Part shown: positions 16,315 through 24,823 of the stretch, one piece after another
Numbering within the stretch: position 1 is the first letter of the stretch
How the letters are laid out: every line of letters begins with the position of its first letter
Assembly (NCBI GenBank): GCA_017516345.1
Contig: JAFXDC010000045.1
Coordinates: forward strand, 1-42,238
Source of the DNA: Clostridia bacterium
GTDB taxonomy: Bacteria > Bacillota > Clostridia > Christensenellales > QALW01
Direction of reading: 5' to 3'
DNA: 42,238 bases
The notes under the pieces: model-generated
What the model was told of the DNA's origin: nothing
What the model saw: only the letters and a program-made list of their open reading frames with translations
Database searches by the model: none
Translations under genes and position numbers: made by a program

Positions 16315-16831
16315 TCATTATCTCCTCTTCAAGGGCGCGCATCTGAGCCTTTTCATCATCAAGCATATGGTCGTAGCCAAAAAGATGAAGCACCGAATGC
16401 ACGCACAGGTAGCAGGCCTCTCGCTCAAAGGAATGCCCATAGCTTTCCGCCTGCTCTGCGGCGCGGTCAAGGTTTACCACAATGTCACCAAGCATGATAT
16501 TTCCGCTTAGCGGGTCGCGATAGTCCTCTAATGGGTCGATATCCTCAAAGTCGCAAGCATCCTCATCAGACTCCGCCTCATCATGATCTTCCATGTCCGA
16601 AAACTCAAGCAACGGAAAGGAGAGCACGTCGGTCACGGCATCCACCCCGCGATGCTCCCTGTTAAGGGCGTGTATGCCCTCGTCATCGGTCAGGGTCAGG
16701 CACACCTCAAGCTCCTCGCCCTCAAGCTCTGCAGGAGTCACATGTGCCACCGCACCCGCTATGACCTCCTGCATACGCTCCACCATTTCGGTGCCCTCAA
16801 ATTCAATTTCATTTATAAGCTCAATCTTCAT
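16292..16831 (-). CDS. ybeY: Endoribonuclease YbeY (16S rRNA maturation)
   Basis: A metal-dependent endoribonuclease in 16S rRNA 3'-end processing and ribosome quality control. The zinc motif HSVLHLFGYDH is near residue 144 and the DVLSFPL block near 65. At 179 residues it is longer than the usual 150-165 because of an acidic insertion after LSFPLLEFS, roughly residues 78-105, rich in Asp and Glu. The start overlaps the 3' end of pgpH by 11 bp. Genomic order after phoH and pgpH is the conserved Bacillota arrangement. Confidence 0.94.
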   Translation of the reverse strand: MKIELINEIEFEGTEMVERMQEVIAGAVAHVTPAELEGEELEVCLTLTDDEGIHALNREHRGVDAVTDVLSFPLLEFSDMEDHDEAESDEDACDFEDIDPLEDYRDPLSGNIMLGDIVVNLDRAAEQAESYGHSFEREACYLCVHSVLHLFGYDHMLDDEKAQMRALEEEIMNGFGIKR

Positions 16832-19076
16832 CCTGCTCTTTTGCCTTTTCCTTATTATCCTCTATCGCCTTTTGCAGGTCGGGATATTCTATACGTTGAT
16901 GATGCACACCGCTGAGCGCCTGAGTAAACTCCGCAGCTATTCTGTTAAGCTCACCCATGGTTATGTCACACTCATCAAACTGACCGTCGTTAATACGGTC
17001 GGAGATTATCTGATCGATCTTCTTGCGCACGTTCTCGCTTGATTTATCCGGCAAGCTCCTTACCGCCGCCTCACAGCTGTCGGCAAGCATTATGATGGCG
17101 GTCTCCTTGGAGTGCGGCTTGGGGCCGGGGTAGGCAAAGTCGCTTCTGTTTACCTTTTCAAACATCTCAAGGGCCTTGGCGTAGAAATATCCCACCACCG
17201 TGGTGCCGTGATGCTCAAGTATAATGTCCCTTATCTCCTTGGGAAGCTTATACTTGGTGGCAAGCTCGTTGCCCTCGGTGGGGTGAGCCTTTATTATTGC
17301 CGCGCTCTCGCCAGGAAGCATCATGGAATGGAAATTCTTCTGCTTCTCGCTCTGATTCTCGGTAAATGCCTCGGGGGATGCCAGCTTACCCACGTCATGG
17401 TAGTACGCACCCGCACGCACGAGCATGGTGTCCGCACCGATGGCCTGCGCACCGGTCTCTGCAAGGTTTGCAACCACTATACTGTGATGATGGGTTCCCG
17501 GTGCTTCAATGGCAAGCCTGCGAAGCAAGGGCTGGTTTGGGTTGGTGATCTCAAGCAGCTTTGTGGGGGTAAGTATTCCGAATACCGCCTCCCATACCGG
17601 CAGAGTACCAACGCAAAGCACTGCGCTGATTATTCCGCTTATAAGGGGCCATAAGGAATTTAAGAATATGGTGCTGAGGTCACTTGTAAATATAAGACCC
17701 ATAAATATACTTGTAAAGGCTCCCACACCGCCTATTATAAGGCCGGTTGCCATTATTCTCATTCTGTGCATGGTACCCTTACACATAAATACCGACGCGG
17801 TTCCCGATACAAGAGATATTACTATGGTCGCGGCGCATTGAGTGGATGCAAGCTGAGTATTCTGCGTAACTATTATTCCAAGTATCACAGAAATCGCCAT
17901 GTTTGCCACAAGGGCAACTCTGGGCTTGAGCAATACCGCGATAAGTATGGTGCTGATGGCTATCTGTGCAAGACCGGGCTGAAGCTTAAATATCACTGCG
18001 GAATAAATAACGCTCAGAACTATAAGTATCACAAGCATGAGCACCTTTTTGGGCGACTGTATCATTTTGGGCTCGTAGACCACGATGTAGAGCGCCATCA
18101 TAAACAGCACGGTAAGCACCATGAAGCCCACACCGATGTAAAGGTCAAGGTCCAGACTTCCGTCGTCAAGCATTCCCATCTCGCGCATCATGTTGATGTG
18201 GGAAGCGGTTATCCTTCCCCCCGCAAGCACCAGAATGTCACCCTTATTGTATCTGTAGTTTGCCTGATCTACGGTGTTTTCCGCCTCCTTGCGCGCCGCC
18301 TCCGTGGCCTCGTCATCCACAAAGTAGTTTGCCTCAAGGCTGTTCTCGATTGTGCGCTTCGTAAGGGCGCGAAGCTCCTTTGATACCGAAGCAAAGGCTC
18401 CGTTTTCCCCTGTAATGGTGCTTACTATCTTACTGCGCTGAGAGATAAGATCCTCCATCGCAAGGCCTTGCTCCATAACAGCGTTTATCTCTCTTATGGT
18501 GGCGGCGGCAATGCTCTCGATATCCTGAATGGGAGTGTTTATTATAACCAGCAGCTCCTTTTCACTGCAGGTGATGCCAAGATTTCCTATGAGCATATTG
18601 ATATAAGACGTATCAAAATGATGGTCGTCTATCGTGCTTCCTACGTTCTGCTCAAGCCATTGGTTTCTCTGCTCGATGGCCTGCCTGCGGGCATCGGTAA
18701 GCTTGTTAAATCCCGCATTTATCTTGTTAATTACGTTTACCCTCTTGGCGTCATCCTTTTTGTAAATGGCGCTTACAGAGTTCTTTGCCGCCTCGCGCGC
18801 CGCCTTGTAGTTGTCCTGGTCGATAACGTCCTTAATGGCAACTATGTTGGAGGTGGCTATCTGCCCGGCGGAAACATTGTATTTCTGCGGAGCAACCGCG
18901 TCAATGACGGTCAGAAGCACCGCAATAAAGCAGACCACCGCACAGATTATGCATTTAATTTTGTTAAGTCTCTCCTTTGCAATGCGCTTGCCTGCACTTA
19001 TCTTCTCCTCGCGCATGCGCACTCTGCTACCCTTTTTGACAACCTCGGGCTCTTGTAATTCACGTTCTTTTTTCAT
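16821..19076 (-). CDS. pgpH: Cyclic-di-AMP phosphodiesterase PgpH (7TMR-HD family)
   Basis: A 751-residue membrane phosphodiesterase that lowers c-di-AMP. It has a basic cytoplasmic N-terminus, a first membrane helix at about 40-62, the extracytoplasmic 7TMR-HDED domain to about 305, a block of seven hydrophobic helices to about 505, then a cytoplasmic HD domain. In the HD domain, APGTHHHSIVVANLAE and YYHDVGKL (near 560) carry the metal-binding HD residues and LEHHGTTVV lies near 630. The ATG has AGAGGATAG upstream. It lies 17 bp after phoH and overlaps ybeY, so one transcript is likely. Confidence 0.93.
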   Translation of the reverse strand: MKKERELQEPEVVKKGSRVRMREEKISAGKRIAKERLNKIKCIICAVVCFIAVLLTVIDAVAPQKYNVSAGQIATSNIVAIKDVIDQDNYKAAREAAKNSVSAIYKKDDAKRVNVINKINAGFNKLTDARRQAIEQRNQWLEQNVGSTIDDHHFDTSYINMLIGNLGITCSEKELLVIINTPIQDIESIAAATIREINAVMEQGLAMEDLISQRSKIVSTITGENGAFASVSKELRALTKRTIENSLEANYFVDDEATEAARKEAENTVDQANYRYNKGDILVLAGGRITASHINMMREMGMLDDGSLDLDLYIGVGFMVLTVLFMMALYIVVYEPKMIQSPKKVLMLVILIVLSVIYSAVIFKLQPGLAQIAISTILIAVLLKPRVALVANMAISVILGIIVTQNTQLASTQCAATIVISLVSGTASVFMCKGTMHRMRIMATGLIIGGVGAFTSIFMGLIFTSDLSTIFLNSLWPLISGIISAVLCVGTLPVWEAVFGILTPTKLLEITNPNQPLLRRLAIEAPGTHHHSIVVANLAETGAQAIGADTMLVRAGAYYHDVGKLASPEAFTENQSEKQKNFHSMMLPGESAAIIKAHPTEGNELATKYKLPKEIRDIILEHHGTTVVGYFYAKALEMFEKVNRSDFAYPGPKPHSKETAIIMLADSCEAAVRSLPDKSSENVRKKIDQIISDRINDGQFDECDITMGELNRIAAEFTQALSGVHHQRIEYPDLQKAIEDNKEKAKEQDED

Positions 19077-19093
19077 CAGTCTATCCTCTTATT

Positions 19094-20065
19094 TTACTTT
19101 TGCTCGTGCTTTTTATCGTAATTCTCGTATGCCTTGATTATGCTCTGTACCAGCTCGTGACGAACCACGTCCTTGTGGGAAAAATGACATATACCTATGC
19201 CCTGTATACCCTCAAGAATGCTCACCGCACGTTTAAGGCCGCTGGTCTTGCCCACAGGCAGATCTATCTGGGTAAGATCCCCCGTAATGACCGCGCGCGA
19301 GCCCTCACCAAGACGGGTCAGAAACATCTTCATCTGCTCGTTGGTGGTGTTTTGCGCCTCGTCAAGTATGATGAAGGCATCCGACAGAGTGCGCCCGCGC
19401 ATATACGCAAGGGGCGCCACCTCAATGACCCCGCGCTCAGCAAGCCGCGCGTACGCCTCGGCTCCCATCATCTCGTAAAGAGCGTCGTAAAGTGGTCTGA
19501 GATAGGGGTCCACCTTATGCTGAAGATCTCCGGGCAAAAAGCCAAGCTTTTCCCCCGCCTCCACCGCGGGACGGGTCAGGATTATCCTGCTGATCTCCTT
19601 ATTTTTAAATGCCATCACCGCCATGGCCATTGCAAGGTAGGTCTTGCCGGTTCCCGCAGGCCCAACTCCAAATACCACCGTGTTCTTTTTCATGGAGCTT
19701 ACGTATCTGCTCTGCCCCAGAGTCTTTGCGCGTATCTGCTTGCCTCTGTAAGTTATGGCAACAACGTCGCTCATTATCTCATCGATAAGCTCATCTCTGC
19801 CCTCAGCGGCAAGCTCAATAGCATAGCGGATACGACTTTTATCTATATTTTCCCTTTTCTTTAACAAAAGCATCAGTCGCTTGAGCACCGTGCGCGCGGT
19901 CTGCGCCGCGTTTTCCTGTCCGGTTATCATTATCTGCCCCTCTCGCATGGCAATGCGGACTCCGGTCTCATCCTCTATTACCCTCACGTTTTCATCCCTC
20001 AGACCGAAAAGCTCGCTGAGAATCTCGGGCTGCTCAATATCAAGATAAAGCTGAATCTCTTCCAT
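19094..20065 (-). CDS. phoH: PhoH-like ATPase
   Basis: A cytoplasmic P-loop ATPase of the PhoH/PhoL family, often linked to RNA metabolism and to YbeY; 323 residues, normal length. It has an N-terminal KH-like segment, GVGPAGTGKTYLAMAMAV as Walker A near residue 137, LTRPAVEAGEKLGFLPGDL near 168, the Walker B ILDEAQN near 230 and a conserved ITGDLTQIDLP near 260. It heads the phoH-pgpH-ybeY-cdd operon. Biochemical role is known only in outline for the family. Confidence 0.93.
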   Translation of the reverse strand: MEEIQLYLDIEQPEILSELFGLRDENVRVIEDETGVRIAMREGQIMITGQENAAQTARTVLKRLMLLLKKRENIDKSRIRYAIELAAEGRDELIDEIMSDVVAITYRGKQIRAKTLGQSRYVSSMKKNTVVFGVGPAGTGKTYLAMAMAVMAFKNKEISRIILTRPAVEAGEKLGFLPGDLQHKVDPYLRPLYDALYEMMGAEAYARLAERGVIEVAPLAYMRGRTLSDAFIILDEAQNTTNEQMKMFLTRLGEGSRAVITGDLTQIDLPVGKTSGLKRAVSILEGIQGIGICHFSHKDVVRHELVQSIIKAYENYDKKHEQK

Positions 20066-20120
20066 AAACTCTTAAGACGTCCTTACTTTTCTATGTTTTA
20101 CTATAATAATTATGCTTATA

Positions 20121-21233
20121 TTACAGTCTTATAAACATAAGCTGATGTACTATGTCGATATTCTGCGGACAGCTCTTTTTGCATTTTCCGCAGGCAATAC
20201 AATCCGAGGGCGCCCCGCCGTCCCCAAGAGCCTCGGCATAAATGCTCCTCCAATCGGCAAGCGGGTCAAGCTTGGTTTGGTTTACGCCGCTGAAGAAGGC
20301 GGGAATATTAATGTGCTTTGGGCATCCGTCGGTGCAATAGCGACAGGATGTGCAGGGTATCAGCATGGTCCTTGCAACCATTTCCTTCACCCTCTCAAGC
20401 AGCTTTATTTCTTCGTCGGTTATTTCCTTAAGCTCGCTGAAGCACCTTACGTTGTCCCTTACCTGCTCAAGAGTGCTCATGCCGCTGAGCACCATAAATA
20501 CCCCGTCAATGCTTGCCGCATAGCGAAGTGCAAAGCTTGCGCTTGACGCCTCCTTATCCACAGTGTCAAGAAGGGCTCTTGCATCCTCGGGAAGATTTGC
20601 AAGGGTGCCGCCGCGGACAGGCTCCATTACTATTATGGGCTTGTTATACTTGCGCGCCACCTCACAGCACTTGCGGGACTGCACCATGTCGTTGTTCCAG
20701 TCAAGATAATTCACCTGAAGCTGTACGAACTCCACCTCGGGATGCCTTGCAAGCAGAGCCTCAAGGGCATCGGCATTGTCGTGGGTGGAAAAGCCAATGT
20801 GCTTTACCCTTCCCTCCTGCTTCATTTGCTTGATAAACTCAAAGCCGCCCCTCTGCTCGGTAAGTGCTATCTGCTCCCTGGTAAGGTTGTGCAGAAGATA
20901 AAAGTCGAAATACTCCACCCCCGTGCGCTCAAGCTGAGCGTTAAAGGTGGGCAAGTAGTCCGCCTGCTCCTTGATTATGGTCAGGGGCATCTTGTCGGCT
21001 ATAAGAAAGCTCTCGCGGGGATATCTCTTTACCAGTGCTTCATTCAGCACCCCCTCGCTCTTTACTCCATGATAGTAATATGCAGTATCAAAATAGCAGA
21101 AGCCTGCCTGCATAAACTCGTCGATCATTACCTTGACCTTTTCTATATCCACGCTTCCGTCCTCAAAGCAAGGAAATCTCATGGCTCCAAAGCCAAGCAT
21201 GGGGATGCTTCCGAAGGTGTTGCTTTTATCCAT
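20121..21233 (-). CDS. Aldo/keto reductase with C-terminal 2[4Fe-4S] ferredoxin domain
   Basis: A 370-residue oxidoreductase. The TIM-barrel AKR domain (1-270) has GFCYFDTAYYYHG with the catalytic Asp and Tyr near residue 50, the Lys in LIADKMPL near 80 and His in FYLLHNL near 115. The C-terminal part carries two cysteine clusters, CTSCRYCTDGCPKHINIP near 303 and CIACGKCKKSCPQNIDI near 345, typical of the clostridial AKR-ferredoxin fusion group. The natural substrate is unknown. The 155-bp upstream region ends at a terminator belonging to the next gene, so it is probably monocistronic. Confidence 0.88.
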   Translation of the reverse strand: MDKSNTFGSIPMLGFGAMRFPCFEDGSVDIEKVKVMIDEFMQAGFCYFDTAYYYHGVKSEGVLNEALVKRYPRESFLIADKMPLTIIKEQADYLPTFNAQLERTGVEYFDFYLLHNLTREQIALTEQRGGFEFIKQMKQEGRVKHIGFSTHDNADALEALLARHPEVEFVQLQVNYLDWNNDMVQSRKCCEVARKYNKPIIVMEPVRGGTLANLPEDARALLDTVDKEASSASFALRYAASIDGVFMVLSGMSTLEQVRDNVRCFSELKEITDEEIKLLERVKEMVARTMLIPCTSCRYCTDGCPKHINIPAFFSGVNQTKLDPLADWRSIYAEALGDGGAPSDCIACGKCKKSCPQNIDIVHQLMFIRL

Positions 21234-21347
21234 ATTTACCGCCTTAAATAATACTTTTTATCTCTTTGACAATAACTATACTGATTCATCCTATAGAATA
21301 TCATAAAACCCGCAAAAAAACAATAGGCTCTATCAAAAATAATTAAA

Positions 21348-21375
21348 AAAAAGACCCTTGAATAAGGGTCTTTTT
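21348..21375 (-). terminator. Terminator of the first solute-binding protein gene
   Basis: A 12-bp perfect stem, AAAAAGACCCTT/AAGGGTCTTTTT, with loop gaat, 13 bp after the stop at 21389. Both strands have T runs. Confidence 0.9.
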
Positions 21376-21388
21376 GATATTTACTGTC

Positions 21389-22888
21389 TTACTGTCCCGA
21401 AGCGGTGTTTGCAAGAATAACGTTTATGGCATCCTTAAAGGTAGCATAGTCGATCTCGGGAGTGGACTCGCCGGAGATCCATCTGCCAAACTGATAGGTG
21501 GTAGCAACAGCCAGGGTAAGATCCTCGCTGTTTCTGCTCTGCCAGTAAACCATGTAGGAGGTGGTAACGTTCTTTGCAACGGCATCCTTAAGGGTCTGGA
21601 TGGACTCGTTATCGCGGAAGTAGTTCTGAGCCTCTGCCTCAAGAAGCATGTTCTGTGTAGCTCCGCCAACAGGGGTGGAGGGGCACATATAATAGCTCAG
21701 GCACTGTGCAACGCCCGCAGGATTCTCATGTCCCTTAACTACAGCCAAGGGAGAAGCCCAGTTCTTGTCCGACATATAGTCGTCAGCATCGGGTCCCTTG
21801 GGGGGCAGGATGATACCGTAATCGATATCCTCCTTCTGATAAAGCGCACCGCCGCGGGGGCCTTCGCCCTCTGTAGCACGGTTTGCATAGGTAAGCATAA
21901 TAGCAATGCTGCCCTTCTTAAAGAGGTTTACCTCAACCTGACCGGTTCCGTTCTCTGTACATACGCTACCGTCGGTCTTGCACATGTCAAGGAAGAAATT
22001 GATGGCGCGAAGGGATTTCTCACTGTCAGCAGTGAAATAAGGAATTCCGTTCTCGTCGGGAGTAAGCACGGATGCACCGTTGGAGGTGATCATGGACAGA
22101 ATTGCCATACCGTTCTGCGCAACCGCGGTTCCGTACACACCCTTGTCTACGTTGGTGCAGGCAAGTGCTATCTCTCTGTACTTATCAAAGGTCCACTCGC
22201 CGCTGTTATAGAGCCTGTACATCTCCTCGGAGGAATAGCCGCCCTCCTTGATGAGAGCCTTGTTAAAGAATGCAACCTGGTTTACCGCAGCCGCACCCCA
22301 GCCCTCAGCATGAGGAACAACAACGTAAAGTCCGCCGTTGTAGTAGCCCATGGATTTCTGAGCAGACTGATCCCAGAAAGCATTGTCGTCAAAATTGGTG
22401 TACTCGCCGTAAACTGAAAGATCGTCAAAATAGGTTCCCGCTACGGTACCGCCAAAGCCAAGGGCAAGCGGAATAACGAAGGGTCCGCCCATGTGGAAGA
22501 TGTCGGCAATGGGTTCTCCTGCGCTTGCAGGCTGCATCACTGCGTCGATCCACGCCTCGCCGCCGGTGTTGGCTACCCAAGTAACGGTAACGCCGTATTC
22601 CTCCTGGAAGTCAAGCCAACGCTGTCTTGCCTCCTCGGCTCTGTTGCCGCCGGTAACGCCGTCGACCACCTCGTTCTCCACCATGTTGTTATGTACGAAA
22701 ATACGGTATTCGTCACCCGCCACCATAGCTATCTTCTCAGGCTTTGGTGCAACGTCCTCAAGCTCTTGCGTGCCCGAGGGCTGCGGGGTAACGGTAGATG
22801 TGCTCTCGGGGGTCTGGCATGCAGTAAAAAGCACGGCGCACATGACCACCGCAAGAATACATACTAACAGGTTCTTGATGTTTTTCAT
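21389..22888 (-). CDS. Extracellular solute-binding lipoprotein, copy 1 of a tandem triplet
   Basis: A 499-residue lipoprotein with a signal peptide and lipidation Cys24 (LFTACQ). The mature protein looks like a carbohydrate-type family 1 binding protein: YRIFVHNNMVENEVVDG, QRWLDFQEEYGVTVTWVAN, ADIFHMGGPFVIPLALGFGG, LYNSGEWTFDKYREIALACT and PPKGPDADDYMSDKNWASP recur almost in register in the two neighbouring genes. It is the least similar of the three at its promoter: a TATAAT at 22935-22940 but none of the GGTTAG sites found upstream of the other copies. No permease or ATPase gene is adjacent, so the partner transporter must be elsewhere. Sugar specificity is not readable. Confidence 0.85.
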   Translation of the reverse strand: MKNIKNLLVCILAVVMCAVLFTACQTPESTSTVTPQPSGTQELEDVAPKPEKIAMVAGDEYRIFVHNNMVENEVVDGVTGGNRAEEARQRWLDFQEEYGVTVTWVANTGGEAWIDAVMQPASAGEPIADIFHMGGPFVIPLALGFGGTVAGTYFDDLSVYGEYTNFDDNAFWDQSAQKSMGYYNGGLYVVVPHAEGWGAAAVNQVAFFNKALIKEGGYSSEEMYRLYNSGEWTFDKYREIALACTNVDKGVYGTAVAQNGMAILSMITSNGASVLTPDENGIPYFTADSEKSLRAINFFLDMCKTDGSVCTENGTGQVEVNLFKKGSIAIMLTYANRATEGEGPRGGALYQKEDIDYGIILPPKGPDADDYMSDKNWASPLAVVKGHENPAGVAQCLSYYMCPSTPVGGATQNMLLEAEAQNYFRDNESIQTLKDAVAKNVTTSYMVYWQSRNSEDLTLAVATTYQFGRWISGESTPEIDYATFKDAINVILANTASGQ

Positions 22889-23006
22889 TGTTATCTCCCC
22901 TTAATAATATTTAAGTAGTTATACTCTATATTCGATTATATATTTATATGTTCCTGCTTTAATATTCAAAATATTGATTAATCCATATAAATTTTTGATA
23001 AAGCAA

Positions 23007-23047
23007 CAAAAAACACCCGCAACGAGGGTTTGGTGCCGTTGCGGGTG
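23007..23047 (-). terminator. Terminator of the second solute-binding protein gene
   Basis: An 11-bp perfect stem, CACCCGCAACG/CGTTGCGGGTG, with a 12-nt loop. On the minus strand it is followed by a U-rich stretch from the plus-strand AACAAAAAA. Confidence 0.85.
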
Positions 23048-23071
23048 CGATCCGTATCGATCTTTACTTAA

Positions 23072-24577
23072 TTATGATCCCGAGATGGTGTCAAGAATGA
23101 TCTGGTTTACAGCATCCTTGTTTGCAGCGTAATCAAGCTCGGGAGTGGAGGAGCCGTCAACCCAGTTGTTGAAGCCACTGTAGATAAGCACGTTACCAAG
23201 GCTGATGTTATTGGAGGTAATGGACCAATAAGCCATGTAAGAGGTGGTAACGTTCTTCTTTGCGGCATCCTTAAGGGTCTGGATGGACTCGTTATCCTGG
23301 AAGTAATTCTGAGCGTCGGACTCAAGCAGCATAGCCTGGGTAGGACCGCTCATGGGAGCCATGGGTGCAAGATAGTAGCTGAGGCACTGTGCAACGCCTG
23401 CAGGGTTATCGTGACCCTTGAATACGGAATAGGGGCTAGCCCAGTTTCTGTCGGTCCTGTAGTCGTCGGCATTGGGGCCCTTGGGGGGAAGCACGATGCC
23501 GTACTCAAGGCCGTCGGTCTGGTAAAGTGCACCATTGCGGGGGCCCTCACCCTCAACAGCACGGTTTGCATATGTAAGCATCATGGCTACCTTACCGGTC
23601 TTAAAGAGGTTCTCCTCTACCTGGCTGTAGCCGTTCTCCATGTATACGCTCTTGTCGGTCTTGCACATATCAACAAAGAAGTTGATGGCGTAAAGGGAAT
23701 TTGCGGAGTCAGCGGTAAACTCGGGAACACCGTCAGCATTGGGGGTAAGAACGTCGCCGTTGTTGGAGGCGATAAGGGAGAAGATGGCGGGAGCATTCTC
23801 TCCAACCGATACGCCCCATACGTCTCTGTCAGCGTCGGTGCAGGCAAGTGCTACCTCGCGGAACTTGTCAAAGGTCCAGTTACCCTCCTTGTAGAGCTTA
23901 TAGATCTCCTCTGCGGGGTAGCCGGCAGCCTTAACGATGCTCTTGTTGAAGAAGGTCACCTGGTTAAGAGATACGCCGCCCCAACCGTCGCTCTGGGGGA
24001 ATACTACGTAGTGATTTCCGTTGTAGAAGCCCATTGCCTGGTTAGCGGACTGATCCCAATACTCATTGTCATCAAAGTTGGTGTACTGGGCATAATCCGC
24101 AAGGTTTTCATAAAGAGAGCCCATAGCGGTTCCGCCGTAACCAAGGGAAAGCGGAATTGCGAAGGGTCCGCCCATGTGATAGATATCAGCATAGGGCTCG
24201 CCTGCAGCCGCAGGCTGAAGAACGGTGTCCATCCATGCACTCTGATTGGGAGATGCCACCCATGTGATGGTCACTCCGTATGCCTGCTGGAAATCTATCC
24301 AACGCTGTCTGTTCTCTGCGGCTCTTGTGCCGGTGGTTCCGTCAACCATGTTGTTTTCCTCGGCGTTGTTCCATACGAACACGCGATAAAGGTCGCCGGC
24401 CTTCATTGCTACGCCCTTGTCCTCGGGCTTTGCTATTACCTCCTCCTCAGGCTCGGTGCTACCGGTGGGAGCAGGGGTAGCAGTGGTTCCTGCGCCGGGA
24501 TGCTCACAAGCACAGAAAACAAAAGCCAAAGCCACGATCATAAGAAGCGCAAGCAATACTTTTTTAAAGCTATTCAT
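23072..24577 (-). CDS. Extracellular solute-binding lipoprotein, copy 2
   Basis: A 501-residue paralogue of the flanking genes, with lipobox FVFCAC (Cys24) and a Thr/Pro/Gly/Glu-rich linker. Shared landmarks are YRVFVWNNAEENNMVDG, RWIDFQQAYGVTITWVAS, MGGPFAIPLSLGYGG, GNWTFDKFREVALACTDAD, FVDMCKTDKSVY, LPPKGPNADDYRTDRNWASP and DNPAGVAQCLSYYLAP. Two W/Y-rich patches (YNGNHYVVFPQSDGWGG and the MAYWSIT segment) suggest a carbohydrate cleft. It has its own promoter and terminator. Promoter features (24671-24735) link it to copy 3 and to the 828-aa gene at 37361. Confidence 0.87.
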   Translation of the reverse strand: MNSFKKVLLALLMIVALAFVFCACEHPGAGTTATPAPTGSTEPEEEVIAKPEDKGVAMKAGDLYRVFVWNNAEENNMVDGTTGTRAAENRQRWIDFQQAYGVTITWVASPNQSAWMDTVLQPAAAGEPYADIYHMGGPFAIPLSLGYGGTAMGSLYENLADYAQYTNFDDNEYWDQSANQAMGFYNGNHYVVFPQSDGWGGVSLNQVTFFNKSIVKAAGYPAEEIYKLYKEGNWTFDKFREVALACTDADRDVWGVSVGENAPAIFSLIASNNGDVLTPNADGVPEFTADSANSLYAINFFVDMCKTDKSVYMENGYSQVEENLFKTGKVAMMLTYANRAVEGEGPRNGALYQTDGLEYGIVLPPKGPNADDYRTDRNWASPYSVFKGHDNPAGVAQCLSYYLAPMAPMSGPTQAMLLESDAQNYFQDNESIQTLKDAAKKNVTTSYMAYWSITSNNISLGNVLIYSGFNNWVDGSSTPELDYAANKDAVNQIILDTISGS

Positions 24578-24670
24578 TATTTTTTTCCTCCTTTAATATT
24601 TAATATTATAGCATTAAAATTTGTTTAAAGTAATCTGATTTTCTCCTGTTACTCTAAACCTACGGTATAT

Positions 24671-24735
24671 ATTATAGCACAATTCTAACCTCTGTTCAAT
24701 GTAGAAAATTAACCAATAAAGTAACAATTCTAACC
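24671..24735 (-). promoter_or_regulatory. Promoter and direct-repeat operators of solute-binding protein copy 2
   Basis: The -10 is TATAAT (24671-24676) and the -35 TTGAAC (24694-24699), with a 17-bp spacer. Upstream are two direct motifs exactly 21 bp apart: GGTTAGAATTGT (24724-24735) and GGTTAATTTTCT (24703-24714). The proximal one starts 38 bp above the -10. A third perfect GGTTAGAATTGT (24679-24690) lies inside the -35/-10 spacer, where a bound protein would block polymerase. The pattern suits an AraC-type regulator with activating and possibly repressing sites. Confidence 0.7.
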
Positions 24736-24774
24736 TTTTATGGCCATAATCTTGATTTTTTCAACTTTTCTAAA

Positions 24775-24802
24775 TAAAAACACCCAAGCCTTCGCTTGGG
24801 TG
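24775..24802 (-). terminator. Terminator of the third solute-binding protein gene
   Basis: A 9-bp perfect stem, CACCCAAGC/GCTTGGGTG, with a 4-nt loop and U-rich tail on the minus strand, 21 bp after the stop at 24824. Confidence 0.85.
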
Positions 24803-24823
24803 CTTTAAGTAGCCTTATGTCAT

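Noticed and set aside
23411-24628. Long plus-strand open frame (405 codons) opposite solute-binding protein 2; similar ones at 21374-22417 and 25160-26356
   Set aside because: They mirror strongly coding minus-strand genes of the same length, have no ribosome binding site, and their products are low-complexity and unlike any family.
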